64,000 nt of DNA from Amycolatopsis rifamycinica (GTDB lineage: Bacteria > Actinomycetota > Actinomycetes > Mycobacteriales > Pseudonocardiaceae), in NCBI RefSeq assembly GCF_000695625.1, contig NZ_JMQI01000011.1:62001-126000 (forward strand), read 5' to 3'. Below the pieces are notes generated by a model that was given only the letters and a program-made list of their open reading frames with translations, did not search any database and was not told where the DNA came from. The translations under genes were made by a program, and so were the position numbers. Below are positions 1 to 8,768 of this stretch, one piece after another. The first letter of the stretch is position 1, and each line of letters begins with the position of its first letter.

Positions 1-26
1 CCACTTCAGTGGCGTCCTCCCCGGTT

Positions 27-974
27 TCACCTCTGCTCGACCGTGATGTGCGGCGCCAGCGCCCGCAGGAAACCGGCCGCGTCGAACATCTCGCCCGCCG
101 TCGCGACGCCCTTCGCCTTCGTCCGCCCGGTCAGGATCCGGTCCACCGCCTCGACCGCCAGCGGTGCGCTCACCGCGTAGATGTCCTCGCCTCGCGCCAC
201 GATCCGGCGTTCGTCGTCGCCGGCGCGCACCACGACGTCCACCACGAACGTCTCGGCCGCGTCGCGCTCGCCGGCCACCGCCAGGTCCTGGGCCGCGTCG
301 ACGGTCATGTAACTGACGACGTCGCGGACCTTCAGGTGCCGCGGGATGGTGACGATGTCGGCCATCGAGAACTCGCCGAAGACGGGCCGAGGCCCGAGCG
401 GCTCCGGGAACGCCCACTCTCGCTTCGGCAGGGCGTCGTCGCGGTACTCCAGCCGGCCGCCCGCGTAGCGGATGCGCTTGCCTTCACGGCGTTCCCGGGA
501 CACCCGGCCCGCGGCGAGGGTGCCTGCCGTCGGCCGCCAGCCGCTGAGCCCGTAGGCGACGTGCACCTCGTCGGCCGCCGTCCAGTCGTCCATCGCCGCC
601 GTGGCCAGCAGGTCGGCCAGGCCGCCGAAGAACGCCATCGCGGGCACCACCGCGGTGTCGGCGCTCAGTTCGAGGGTGTCGAGGTTCGCCTCGATCTCCG
701 CGGCGACGTCCACGTACGGCACGCCGGCGCGGATGGCCGCCTCGGCGACCGGGCGGGCCGTGCCGGCGAACGGGCCCGCGCAGTTGATCACCGCGGCCAC
801 GCCCTCGAGCGCGCGGTCGAGTGACGCCGGATCGCCGACCGACGCCGGCCGGCCGCCCGGCAGCTTGGCCGCATCCCGTCCGGAAAGGACGGGGTCGAAC
901 CCCCGCCTCCGCAGCTCAGCGACCACGAAGCGGCCGGTGTGTCCATAAGCGCCGTAAACCAGAACCGAAGTCAT
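27..974 (-). CDS. Saccharopine dehydrogenase-like NAD(P)-binding protein
   Basis: The 315-residue protein begins with a Rossmann fingerprint (GAYGHTG, residues 8-14) followed by the layout of the saccharopine-dehydrogenase NADP-binding family, which in actinobacteria includes trans-acting enoyl reductases and many uncharacterised oxidoreductases. It is probably a soluble NAD(P)-dependent enzyme; the substrate cannot be told. The ATG at 974 is chosen because the Rossmann strand starts three residues later; an open extension to 1106 has no homology and would cross the divergent regulator. It is divergent from the GlxA-type regulator at 1045, which may control it. Family confident, function unknown. 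Confidence 0.8.
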   Translation of the reverse strand: MTSVLVYGAYGHTGRFVVAELRRRGFDPVLSGRDAAKLPGGRPASVGDPASLDRALEGVAAVINCAGPFAGTARPVAEAAIRAGVPYVDVAAEIEANLDTLELSADTAVVPAMAFFGGLADLLATAAMDDWTAADEVHVAYGLSGWRPTAGTLAAGRVSRERREGKRIRYAGGRLEYRDDALPKREWAFPEPLGPRPVFGEFSMADIVTIPRHLKVRDVVSYMTVDAAQDLAVAGERDAAETFVVDVVVRAGDDERRIVARGEDIYAVSAPLAVEAVDRILTGRTKAKGVATAGEMFDAAGFLRALAPHITVEQR

Positions 975-1010
975 GGGGCAATCCTGGCGAGGGCCCGACG
1001 TCGTCACCAG

Positions 1011-1045
1011 TGTCCGGAACGACGTGATGCGTACACTTTCGGACA
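1011..1045. promoter_or_regulatory. Dyad TGTCCG...CGGACA in divergent promoter region
   Basis: TGTCCG (1011-1016) and CGGACA (1040-1045) form an inverted repeat with a 23-bp spacer in the gap between two divergent genes. A -10-like TACACT (1032-1037) lies between them, 7 bases before the ATG at 1045. This could be the operator of the neighbouring regulator. The half-sites are short, so chance is possible. Confidence 0.3.
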
Positions 1046-1965
1046 TGCACGCTGTCGCCCTCGCCGCCACCGACGGCATGCTGTCGTTCGAGCTGACCAT
1101 CGCCACCGAGGTGTTCGGCGACGACCCCCGCTACGGCTTCGCGGTCTGCGGTGCGGCCCCGGTGCGGGTGGGCCGGTTCCTGCTGGAGCCCGACGAGGGC
1201 CTCGACCGGCTGGCGCGCGCGGACACGGTGCTCGTCCCGGGCTGGGCCGACGTCGACACGGCTCCGCCGGCCGGCCTGGTCGAGGCGGTGCGCGCGGCCC
1301 ACGCCCGCGGCGCCCGGGTGGCCTCGCTGTGCACGGGCGCGTTCGTGCTGGCGGCCGCGGGTCTCTTGGACGGCCTGCGCGCGACGACGCACTGGGCCCA
1401 CACGGACGTCCTCGCGGCCCGCTACCCCCGGGTGACGGTGGACCCGGACGTCCTCTACGTCGACAACGGCCAGGTCCTGACCTCGGCGGGCAAGGCGGCG
1501 GCGATGGACCTGTGCCTCCACCTGGTCCGCGCCGACCACGGTCCGGCGGCGGCCAACGCGATCGCCCGCCGCCTGGTGGTGCCCCCGCACCGGGCGGGCG
1601 GGCAGGCCCAGTACGTGACGACGCCGGTCCCCACCCGCGACGACCACCCGCTGGCCGCCCTGCTCCCCTGGATCACGGCCCGCCTCGACCGGCCGCTGAC
1701 GGTCGAGGACCTGGCCCGGGAGGCGAACCTGAGCTCCCGCCACCTGAGCCGCCACTTCCGGTCGGCGACGGGCACGACGCCGTTGCGGTGGTTGCTGGTC
1801 CAGCGCATCCGGCGGGCCCAGGAGTTGCTGGAGAACACGGACTCGAGCATCGACGCGATCGCCGAAGCGGTGGGCATGGGCACGGCGACGACGTTGCGGC
1901 GCCACTTCAACCGGACGGTCGGCGTGCCCCCGGACACCTACCGCCGCACGTTCCGCAGTCAGTAG
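1045..1965 (+). CDS. GlxA-family transcriptional regulator (DJ-1/PfpI + AraC HTH)
   Basis: A 306-residue regulator. Residues 1-185 form a DJ-1/PfpI-like amidotransferase fold with the elbow SLCTGAF (Cys96). Residues about 215-300 form an AraC-type double helix-turn-helix. Members sense small molecules and activate or repress adjacent catabolic genes. The ATG at 1045 fits the family N-terminus (HAVALAATDGM); an ATG at 1027 would add six residues. There is no Shine-Dalgarno, and TACACT at 1032-1037 suggests a leaderless message. It is divergent from the oxidoreductase at 974 and overlaps the convergent aldo/keto reductase by 7 bases. Confidence 0.88.
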   Translation: MHAVALAATDGMLSFELTIATEVFGDDPRYGFAVCGAAPVRVGRFLLEPDEGLDRLARADTVLVPGWADVDTAPPAGLVEAVRAAHARGARVASLCTGAFVLAAAGLLDGLRATTHWAHTDVLAARYPRVTVDPDVLYVDNGQVLTSAGKAAAMDLCLHLVRADHGPAAANAIARRLVVPPHRAGGQAQYVTTPVPTRDDHPLAALLPWITARLDRPLTVEDLAREANLSSRHLSRHFRSATGTTPLRWLLVQRIRRAQELLENTDSSIDAIAEAVGMGTATTLRRHFNRTVGVPPDTYRRTFRSQ

Positions 1966-3041
1966 CGGACGTCGCTCTGCAGCAACGGCGGGTACACAGT
2001 GGACGGTTCGCCGTCGACGGTCGCGCCCGCGAACTGCAGCATCGCCCGCTGGGCGCCGTGCATCGGGGCCGGGTAGTCCAGCTCCGGCGCCGACACCTCG
2101 TCCAGCCGGGCCAGCTGCGCCGGCGTGAGCGTCACGTCCAGTCCGGCGAGGTTGCCGGTCAGGTGCTCCAGCCGCCGCGCGCCGATGATCGGGACCACCG
2201 TTCCGCGCCGCGCCCGCAACCACGCCAGCGACACCGCCGCCGACGTCGACCCGAGCTCTTCGGCGATCGCCGCGACCGTGTCGATGACCGCGAACTCCGC
2301 TTCGGACGGACCGCCGACGAAGGCCGCGCGGGCGGAATCCGGCACCGAAGAGCCGCGCCGGTACTTGCCGGACAGGAAGCCGTTCTTCAGCGGGCTCCAC
2401 GGCACCAGCGCCAGGCCCTGGTCGAGCGCGAACGGCGCCAGCTCACCCTCGACCGTCCGCGCGAGCAGCGAGTACTCCACCTGCAGCGCGATCAACGGCG
2501 TCCAGCCGCGCAGCAACGCCGTCGTCTGCGCCTGCGCGGTGACCCAGGCCGGGGTGTTCGAGAAGCCGACGTACCGGATCTTGCCCGCGCGCACCAGGTC
2601 GTCGAGGGCCCGCATGGTCTCCTCGATCGGCGTCGCGCGGTCCCAGTTGTGCAGCCAGTACAGGTCGAGGTGGTCCGTCCGCAGCCGCCGGAGCGTCTCG
2701 TCGAGCTGGGCGACGATCGACGCGCGGCCGGCACCGCCGCCGTTCGGGTCGCCGGGGAACATGTTGCCGAAGAACTTCGACGCGAGCACCACCCGCTCGC
2801 GGCGGCCCGGGTGCGCGGCGAAGAAGTCGCCGAGGATCTTCTCCGAATGGCCGTTGGTGTAGAAGTTCGCCGTGTCGACGAAGTTGCCGCCGAGGTCGAG
2901 GTAGGTGGCGAGGATCTTCTCGGACTCTTCGACGCCGCAGCCGGCGCCACCGGGGTCTTCCCCGAAGGTCATCGCCCCGAGCGCGAAGGGGCTGACGCGG
3001 AGACCGGACCGGCCGAGGGTGACGTAGTGGTCGAGTGACAC
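1959..3041 (-). CDS. Aldo/keto reductase
   Basis: A 360-residue NADPH-dependent aldo/keto reductase with the expected tetrad in order: Asp and Tyr in DTANFYTNGHSE, Lys in LASKFFG, His in YWLHNWD. The C-terminal cofactor region (PIIGARRLEHLTGNL) is also present. It likely reduces aldehydes or ketones in the cytosol; the substrate is unknown. The start is GTG at 3041, preceded by AAGGAG at good spacing; the upstream open frame has no homology. It is divergent from the AraC regulator at 3160, an arrangement common for AraC regulators of carbonyl-detoxifying reductases. Confidence 0.9.
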   Translation of the reverse strand: MSLDHYVTLGRSGLRVSPFALGAMTFGEDPGGAGCGVEESEKILATYLDLGGNFVDTANFYTNGHSEKILGDFFAAHPGRRERVVLASKFFGNMFPGDPNGGGAGRASIVAQLDETLRRLRTDHLDLYWLHNWDRATPIEETMRALDDLVRAGKIRYVGFSNTPAWVTAQAQTTALLRGWTPLIALQVEYSLLARTVEGELAPFALDQGLALVPWSPLKNGFLSGKYRRGSSVPDSARAAFVGGPSEAEFAVIDTVAAIAEELGSTSAAVSLAWLRARRGTVVPIIGARRLEHLTGNLAGLDVTLTPAQLARLDEVSAPELDYPAPMHGAQRAMLQFAGATVDGEPSTVYPPLLQSDVRY

Positions 3042-3124
3042 GAAACTCTCCTTGGGTAGCGGATCGACTGAACCCAGGAAACCGCGAATGCCCTGCTCGG
3101 CGGTAGACCGATCGCCGCGACCTC

Positions 3125-3153
3125 TTGCACGATCCTCTCGAACGCGGTTACCT
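3125..3153 (+). promoter_or_regulatory. Possible promoter for the AraC regulator
   Basis: TTGCAC (3125-3130) and TTACCT (3148-3153) are separated by 17 bp and end 6 bases before the ATG at 3160, which has no Shine-Dalgarno. The layout is that of a leaderless promoter. The -10 element is a weak match. Confidence 0.4.
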
Positions 3154-3159
3154 GGACAG

Positions 3160-4038
3160 ATGCTCGACGAACTCCGTGACCGCGTCGCCCGGCACGCGCA
3201 CGGCGACTTGCGCACGCCGGTGCCGGGCCTGCTGCTGTCCAAAGTGGAAACCAGCGAGCCGCACCACTCGCTCGCCGAGCCGCTGCTGGTCGTCATGGCC
3301 CAGGGCGGCAAGCGGCTGCTGCTCGGCGAGCAGGTGCACGAGTACCGCGCCGGCCAATACCTGCTCGTCGGCACCGACCTGCCGGTGACCGGCCACTTCG
3401 TCGGCGCCACCCCGCGAACGCCGGCGCTGGGCCTGGGCCTGGCGCTGCGGCCCGCGGCGATCGCGCCACTGCTGCTCGAGGCGCCGCCGGGCGCACCGCC
3501 CGCGTCCCCCATCGCCATCGGCGACGCCGGCCCGGAACTGCTCGACGCGGCGGTGCGGCTGCTGCGGCTGCTCGACCACCCGTCCGACGTGCCCGTGCTC
3601 GCGCCGCTGATCGAGCGCGAGATCCTCTGGCGGCTGCTCACCGGCCCGCACGGCGGCCTGGTCCGCCGGATCGGCCTGGCCGACAGCGGCGCCGCCCACG
3701 TCGGCCGCGCGATCCGCTGGATCAGGGACAACTACGCCGAGCCGATGCGGATCGAGGAGCTCGCCCGGCTGAGCGGGCTGAGCGCGTCGGCGTTCCACCG
3801 CCAGTTCCGCGCGGCCACGGCGCTGAGCCCGCTGCAGTTCCAGAAGCGGATCCGCCTGCAGGAAGCCCGGTCGCTGCTGCTGGCCGACGCGGGGGACGTC
3901 GCGGGCGTCGGGCACCTCGTCGGTTACGACAGCCCGTCGCAGTTCAACCGCGAGTACCGCCGCCTGTTCGGCGCCCCGCCCGGGCAGGACGCGGCGCGGC
4001 TGCGCGAAGCCGCCACCACCGGGCCGCAGCTGCCCTGA
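3160..4038 (+). CDS. AraC-family transcriptional regulator (AraC_N type)
   Basis: A 292-residue protein: an N-terminal AraC_N-like cupin region (residues about 10-165, with VVMAQGGKRLLLGEQ) and a C-terminal AraC double HTH (about 190-285, ending SPSQFNREYRRLFGAPP). AraC_N regulators often control neighbouring aldehyde or carbonyl reductases, and this one is divergent from an aldo/keto reductase. The ATG at 3160 opens the conserved domain; the open extension to 3052 overlaps the neighbour's leader. Confidence 0.88.
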   Translation: MLDELRDRVARHAHGDLRTPVPGLLLSKVETSEPHHSLAEPLLVVMAQGGKRLLLGEQVHEYRAGQYLLVGTDLPVTGHFVGATPRTPALGLGLALRPAAIAPLLLEAPPGAPPASPIAIGDAGPELLDAAVRLLRLLDHPSDVPVLAPLIEREILWRLLTGPHGGLVRRIGLADSGAAHVGRAIRWIRDNYAEPMRIEELARLSGLSASAFHRQFRAATALSPLQFQKRIRLQEARSLLLADAGDVAGVGHLVGYDSPSQFNREYRRLFGAPPGQDAARLREAATTGPQLP

Positions 4039-4088
4039 GTTCCGATCCGTTCAAGACCGCCGTGCCCGCCGGGTGCGACGCTGGCGGC

Positions 4089-4976
4089 ATGTCCGTGAAC
4101 CTTCCCGCGGCGGCGTCCTTCATGGCGACGCACGCCCGCCTCCTCGACCGGCGCCGGTTCGAGCTGCTCGACGGCGCGACGAACACCGCCGCGGTGCTGG
4201 CCGCCGTCGACGGCTACCGCAACGCCGACGGCGGCTACGGCTGGGGCCTCGAGCCCGACCTGCGGGCCCCGGAAAGCCAGCCCGGCGGCGCCCTCCACGC
4301 CTTCGAGGTGTTCGAGGAGATCGCCCCGGAGACGACCCCGCACGCCGCGAAGCTCTGCGACTGGCTCGCCACCGCGTCCCGTCCGGACGGTGGCCTGCCG
4401 TTCGCCCTGCCGGTGGCGGACCCGGCCGGTTGCGCGCCCTTCTGGGTCCAGGCCGATCCGGCGGAGGCCACGCTGCAGAGCACGGCGTTCGCCGCGGGCG
4501 TCGCGCTGCGCGTCGCCCGCCACGACCGGGCCGTGCGCGAACACCCGTGGCCGGCCGCGGCGACGCGGTACTGCTTCCGCGCCATCCGCGAGCTTTCCGC
4601 GCCACCGCACGCGATCGCGTTGTCCTTCGCGGTGCAGTTCGCCGACGCGGCGCACGAATTCCACGCCGAGGCGCCCGCGCTCCTGGACCACCTCGCCGCG
4701 TTCGTCCCGGCCGACGGACTGGCTCCGGTGGACGGTGGTTCGGAGGGGGAAACCCTCCGCGCGCTGGACTTCGCGCCGCTGCCCGACCGCCCGGCGCGCG
4801 CGTTGTTCGCCGAGGACGTCGTCGACGCCGAACTGCGGCGGCTCGCGGCCGGGCAGCAGGACGACGGCGGCTGGCGGGTCGACTTCGCGAGCTTCTCCCC
4901 CGCCGCGGCCCTCGAATGGCGCGGCTACGCGACCGTCCGTGCCGTGACGATCCTCCGCCGTCACGGACTCGCCTGA
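4089..4976 (+). CDS. Prenyltransferase/squalene-cyclase-repeat-like protein
   Basis: A 295-residue protein with two alpha/alpha-barrel-type repeats of the squalene cyclase/prenyltransferase kind (YRNADGGYGWGLEPD near residue 40; QQDDGGWRVD near the C-terminus). No cyclase DxDD motif is evident, so catalysis cannot be claimed; actinobacteria have many such orphan proteins. The ATG at 4089 begins MSVNLPAAASF and is preceded 6 bases earlier by GACGCT, a -10-like hexamer, with no ribosome binding site. It lies alone between convergent and same-strand neighbours. Confidence 0.7.
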   Translation: MSVNLPAAASFMATHARLLDRRRFELLDGATNTAAVLAAVDGYRNADGGYGWGLEPDLRAPESQPGGALHAFEVFEEIAPETTPHAAKLCDWLATASRPDGGLPFALPVADPAGCAPFWVQADPAEATLQSTAFAAGVALRVARHDRAVREHPWPAAATRYCFRAIRELSAPPHAIALSFAVQFADAAHEFHAEAPALLDHLAAFVPADGLAPVDGGSEGETLRALDFAPLPDRPARALFAEDVVDAELRRLAAGQQDDGGWRVDFASFSPAAALEWRGYATVRAVTILRRHGLA

Positions 4977-5105
4977 GCTTCTACACGAGTGGCGCCGTCG
5001 TTCACCCGGCCGTGGCGTGTCGGAAGTGGACGGCGGCCCGTGCCTTCCGGCGTGCGTGCCCGAACGCGTACTGTGACGGGCAGCAACCGGCCCCGGAGGT
5101 GAAGC

Positions 5106-5288
5106 ATGGCGTCGCGCAACCCGTTGCGCTGGTTCGCCCGCTGGGCGGACTGGTTCGAGGAGCGCGGCGTGTACGTGCCCGGCGAAGAGAGCCGCGCCGT
5201 CGACCCGGTCCGGGATTTCGGCTGGCTGATGGCGGCGTGGGTGGCCGGCGTCGCGATCTTCATCCTGTTGTTCGCGCTCGCGGTTTAA
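5106..5288 (+). CDS. Small single-pass membrane protein
   Basis: A 60-residue protein: an amphipathic N-terminus rich in Arg and Trp (NPLRWFARWADWFEERGVY) and a C-terminal membrane segment (about residues 38-59). A strong GGAGGTGAAGC sits just before the ATG, which supports the gene despite its size. No family recognised; it probably lies in the cytoplasmic membrane. Confidence 0.7.
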   Translation: MASRNPLRWFARWADWFEERGVYVPGEESRAVDPVRDFGWLMAAWVAGVAIFILLFALAV

Positions 5289-5478
5289 GTGGCATGTGGG
5301 CAGAGATTGTCACCAGCCGTGCCGTTCCGGTCACGGATTGGCCACGGGGTGGCACCAGGTGCGCGACAACCCCGGGTGGCGCCTCGTAACCGCGCGCGAT
5401 CACGGCCAGAGTGGAGCGGGTTCCCGCGGCAATCCCCCGTTGCCGACGGCACCCGACCCGCCGACTGGAGTACCCGCA

Positions 5479-6024
5479 ATGGCGCTCGCGCGCACCCGCA
5501 AGATCATGTTCACCGCAGGACTGCTCAGCCTGGCGGTGGCGTGCGGGGTCCCCTCGGCTCACGAAGGCACCGCGGCACTCGGCGTGGCCGGCTCCCCAGC
5601 GGGCGCCGGCGCCTCGGCCGCACCGGCGGGCCACGATCTGAAGTTCGGCGCCGACCACCGGTTCGCCAGTGGCTTGACCATCTCGGTCGGCTCCCCGCAG
5701 TCGTTCCGCCCGAGCCCGTCGGCGTACCCGCAGAGCCCGCGCGGCGCGGCTTTCGACGTCCAGCTGATCAACGACGGCTCGACGACCTACAAGCTCTCGG
5801 GGCTCAACGTCACCGCCACCACGGGCGGCACCGCGGTCAAGCAGGTGGTGGACACCGCCCAGGGCTTCGCCGGCATCACCGACGCGGGCAAGGACGTGCT
5901 GCCGGGCCGGTCGGTGCACATCACGCTGGCCTTCGCGGTCCCGCGCGAGCAGACGCAGCTGCGGTTGCAGATCCGGCCGAGCACGACGGAAGGTGTCGCG
6001 GTCACCTACTGCGGTCCCGCGTGA
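5479..6024 (+). CDS. Putative secreted lipoprotein, DUF4352-like
   Basis: A 181-residue protein with a short basic N-terminus, a hydrophobic segment and a lipobox-like LAVAC (Cys21). A Gly/Ala/Ser-rich linker follows, then a beta-sandwich-type domain (FDVQLINDGSTTYKLSG) like the telokin-type lipoproteins annotated as DUF4352 in actinobacteria. It is probably anchored outside the membrane; function unknown. GGAG at 5467-5470 supports the ATG at 5479; an upstream open frame to 5296 would bury the signal peptide. Confidence 0.75.
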   Translation: MALARTRKIMFTAGLLSLAVACGVPSAHEGTAALGVAGSPAGAGASAAPAGHDLKFGADHRFASGLTISVGSPQSFRPSPSAYPQSPRGAAFDVQLINDGSTTYKLSGLNVTATTGGTAVKQVVDTAQGFAGITDAGKDVLPGRSVHITLAFAVPREQTQLRLQIRPSTTEGVAVTYCGPA

Positions 6025-6027
6025 CGT

Positions 6028-6039
6028 TAAGCTCGGCAC
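6028..6039 (+). promoter_or_regulatory. Leaderless promoter of bcp
   Basis: TAAGCT (6028-6033) is followed by exactly six bases and then the ATG at 6040, with no Shine-Dalgarno. The spacing places transcription start at the A of the ATG. Confidence 0.5.
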
Positions 6040-6513
6040 ATGACCGAGCGCCTTTCCCCCGGTGACGCAGCCCCGGGCTTCACCCTGCCCGACAGCGAGG
6101 GCAAGGAGGTCTCCCTCAGCGACTTCCGCGGCCGCAACGTGGTGGTGTACTTCTACCCGGCGGCGAGCACCCCGGGCTGCACCAAGCAGGCCTGCGACTT
6201 CCGCGACAACCTCGCCCAGCTGAACGACGCCGGCTACCAGGTCGTCGGCATCTCCCCGGACACGCAGCCGAAGCTCGCGAAGTTCGTCGCGAAGGAAGGC
6301 CTCACCTTCCCGCTGCTGGGCGACCCCGAGAAGAGCGTCATCGAGGCGTGGGGCGTGTACGGCGAGAAGAAGAACTACGGAAAGACGTACATGGGCGTGA
6401 TCCGCTCGACGTTCGTCGTCGACGCGGAGGGCAAGATCGCCCACGCCTTCTACAACGTCCGGGCCGCCGGCCACGTGGCGAAGCTGATCCGGGACATCGG
6501 CCTGGCTTCCTGA
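6040..6513 (+). CDS. bcp: Thioredoxin-dependent thiol peroxidase (peroxiredoxin Q/BCP)
   Basis: The 157-residue protein reduces hydrogen and organic peroxides using thioredoxin. Thr44, peroxidatic Cys47 and resolving Cys52 lie in [12 protein letters not shown], the spacing of 2-Cys BCP enzymes whose two cysteines form an intramolecular disulphide. Full family length. It is cytosolic. It follows the lipoprotein gene by 15 bases but has its own -10-like TAAGCT six bases before the ATG. It is convergent with rdgB. Confidence 0.95.
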   Translation: MTERLSPGDAAPGFTLPDSEGKEVSLSDFRGRNVVVYFYPAASTPGCTKQACDFRDNLAQLNDAGYQVVGISPDTQPKLAKFVAKEGLTFPLLGDPEKSVIEAWGVYGEKKNYGKTYMGVIRSTFVVDAEGKIAHAFYNVRAAGHVAKLIRDIGLAS

Positions 6514-6573
6514 GCCCGCGGCGGAAGGCCGGCGTCGTGCGGAGCGCCGGCCTGGCCGCGGAGTCGACCTTGG

Positions 6574-7176
6574 CTATGCCAGCTCACGCAACGCCGGCAC
6601 CAGCGCCCGCAACGCCAGCCCCCGGTGCGAAACCGCGTCCTTCTCCGCCGGCTCCATCTCCGCCGACGTCCGCGTCTCCCCGTCCGGGCGGAAGATCGGG
6701 TCGTACCCGAACCCGTTCGTCCCCCGCCGTTCGCGCACCAGCGTCCCGCGCCACTCGCCGCGGACGACCGTTTCCTCGCCGGACGGCAGCACCAAAGCCG
6801 CCACGCACACGAACTGCGCTCCGCGCCGCTCGTCCGGCACGTCGCGCACCTGCCCCAGCACCAGCTCCAGGTTCGCCTCGTCGTCCCCGTGCCGACCGGA
6901 CCACCGAGCCGACAGCACCCCTGGCATCCCGTTCAACGCGTCGACGGCGATTCCCGAATCGTCCGCGATCGACGGCAAACCCGTTGCCGCGACGGCGTCA
7001 CGGGCCTTCGCCACCGCGTTGCCCTCGAAGTCCGGCGCGGTCTCGGGCGCCTCGGGAAACGAAGGCACGTCGGCGAGACCGACGACCTCGAGCCCCGAAA
7101 GGCCTTCCGCGGCAACGATCCGCCGCAGCTCGCCGAGCTTCTTCGCGTTGCGCGTCGCCAGCAGCAGCTTCGTCAC
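6574..7176 (-). CDS. rdgB: Non-canonical purine NTP pyrophosphatase (RdgB/HAM1)
   Basis: A 200-residue house-cleaning enzyme that hydrolyses XTP, ITP and dITP to monophosphates. The nucleotide-binding N-terminus ([11 protein letters not shown]), the catalytic SIADDSG and the base-recognition GFGYDPIF motifs are present. It starts at a GTG that overlaps the rph stop as GTGA, so the two are translationally coupled. The pair rph-rdgB is conserved in actinobacteria (Rv1340-Rv1341). It ends convergent to bcp. Confidence 0.95.
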   Translation of the reverse strand: MTKLLLATRNAKKLGELRRIVAAEGLSGLEVVGLADVPSFPEAPETAPDFEGNAVAKARDAVAATGLPSIADDSGIAVDALNGMPGVLSARWSGRHGDDEANLELVLGQVRDVPDERRGAQFVCVAALVLPSGEETVVRGEWRGTLVRERRGTNGFGYDPIFRPDGETRTSAEMEPAEKDAVSHRGLALRALVPALRELA

Positions 7177-7949
7177 TTCGAGCCCTTCTTCTTGTCCGGC
7201 CGCGGCTCGGGCAGCTCGCCCGGGTACGGCAGGGCCAGCGCCTCGTTCTGCAGCCGGGTCAATTCCGCGCAGCCCGCCAGCGCCATGTCCAGCATCGTGT
7301 CCAAAGTGGACCGCGCGAACGTCGCGCCTTCGCCGGTGCCCTGGACCTCGATCAGGGTGCCCGCGTCGGTGGCCACCACGTTCATGTCGACCTCGGCGCG
7401 CGAGTCCTCTTCGTACGGCAGGTCCAGCCGGACGCGGCCGTCGACCACGCCCACGCTCACCGCCGCCACCGACGACGACAGCGGCTGGGGGTCGTTCAGC
7501 CGGTTCGCCGCGCCCAGCCACGTGATCGCGTCCGCCAGGGCCACGTAGCCGCCGGTCACCGCCGCCGTGCGGGTGCCGCCGTCGGCCTGGATGACGTCGC
7601 AGTCGATGACGATCGTGTTCTCGCCCAGCGCCGCCAGGTCGATGCAGGCCCGCAGCGACCGGCCGATCAGCCGCGAGATTTCGTGCGTGCGGCCGCCGAT
7701 CCGGCCCTTCACCGACTCGCGGTCGCTTCGCGTGTTGGTCGCGGACGGCAGCATCGCGTACTCCGCCGTCACCCAGCCGAGGCCGGAACCGGCCCGCCAG
7801 CGCGGCACTCCCTCGGTGACGCTCGCCGCGCACAGCACCCGCGTGTTACCGAATTCGATGAGCACCGACCCCGCCGGCCACTGCTGGAACCCCCGGGTGA
7901 TCTTGATGTCACGGAGCTGGTCGTCGTTCCTGCCATCTTTACGAGCCAC
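7173..7949 (-). CDS. rph: Ribonuclease PH
   Basis: A 258-residue phosphorolytic 3'-5' exoribonuclease that trims tRNA 3' ends. The RPD1 fold signature is clear ([35 protein letters not shown]). It forms ring-shaped hexamers in the cytosol. The C-terminus is Lys-rich (DKKKGSK). It lies between the MBL phosphodiesterase and rdgB, with 22 bases to the former and overlapping the latter. Confidence 0.96.
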   Translation of the reverse strand: MARKDGRNDDQLRDIKITRGFQQWPAGSVLIEFGNTRVLCAASVTEGVPRWRAGSGLGWVTAEYAMLPSATNTRSDRESVKGRIGGRTHEISRLIGRSLRACIDLAALGENTIVIDCDVIQADGGTRTAAVTGGYVALADAITWLGAANRLNDPQPLSSSVAAVSVGVVDGRVRLDLPYEEDSRAEVDMNVVATDAGTLIEVQGTGEGATFARSTLDTMLDMALAGCAELTRLQNEALALPYPGELPEPRPDKKKGSK

Positions 7950-7971
7950 AGGTGCACTCTATGACCGCCGG

Positions 7972-8739
7972 TCAGACGTCGTAGACGGCACCCTGCTTGA
8001 CGACTTCGGCCCCGGGATACCCGGCCGACGCCTCGGCCAGGACCGCGCCGGCGTCGGTCCACGGCGCGATGTGCGTCAGCAGCAACCGCCCGACGGCGGC
8101 GTCGCGCGCGAGCTCGCCGGCCTGCTTTCCGGACAGGTGCACCCCCTTCGGCCGGGCCGCCGAGTCCGTCCAGGACGCTTCGGCCAGCAGCAGGTCGACG
8201 CCGTCGGCGAGCTCGTTCAGCGCCGCGCACGGGCCCGAGTCGCCGGTGAACGCGAGGATCCGGCCGCCGTAGGAGATCCGCAGGCCGTACGCCGGGGTCG
8301 GGTGGTCGACCTCCGCGGCGACGACCTCGAACGGCCCGATCCGGAACGTCTCGGACCGCAGCGGCCGGAAGTCGTAGACGTCGGAAAGGTCCGTGAGCGC
8401 CCGCTCGGTTTCGTTGGGCGCGTACGCGTTGGCCAGCCGCGTCGGGGCGTCCGACGGGGCGTACAGGGGCAGCAGCCGCGGGCGGGCCGGGTACGGCGCC
8501 GCGGGGTGGTAGCGCCGCAGGACGGTGAGTGCGCTGACGTCGGCGCAGTGGTCGGGGTGCAGGTGCGAGAGCACGAGCGCGTCCAGGTCGAACGGGTCGG
8601 TCACGGCTTGCAGCTGCGCGAGCGCGCCGTTGCCGAGTTCGAGGCCGAGCAGGAAACCCTCGGCCTCGACCAGGTAACCGGACGCGGCGGCGTTCGGCCC
8701 GGGGGCGCTGCCGGAGCACCCGAGGATGGTCAGTCGCAC
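7972..8739 (-). CDS. MBL-fold phosphodiesterase, Rv1339-like
   Basis: A 255-residue metallo-beta-lactamase-fold hydrolase with the metal motif SHLHPDHCAD and downstream metal ligands (TGDSGPC, LLLTHIAPW). The position between murI and rph matches M. tuberculosis Rv1339, an atypical class II cAMP phosphodiesterase, so cyclic nucleotide turnover is the likely role. Bacterial tRNase Z-like activity is an alternative. Minus-strand cluster, 29 bases after murI. Confidence 0.85.
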   Translation of the reverse strand: MRLTILGCSGSAPGPNAAASGYLVEAEGFLLGLELGNGALAQLQAVTDPFDLDALVLSHLHPDHCADVSALTVLRRYHPAAPYPARPRLLPLYAPSDAPTRLANAYAPNETERALTDLSDVYDFRPLRSETFRIGPFEVVAAEVDHPTPAYGLRISYGGRILAFTGDSGPCAALNELADGVDLLLAEASWTDSAARPKGVHLSGKQAGELARDAAVGRLLLTHIAPWTDAGAVLAEASAGYPGAEVVKQGAVYDV

Positions 8740-8768
8740 GACGACACCCTAAGCGTCCACCGTCGCGA

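Noticed and set aside
939..3038. Very long plus-strand open frame
   Set aside because: A GC-rich shadow frame: the regulator and the aldo/keto reductase in other frames have clear domains, this one has none.
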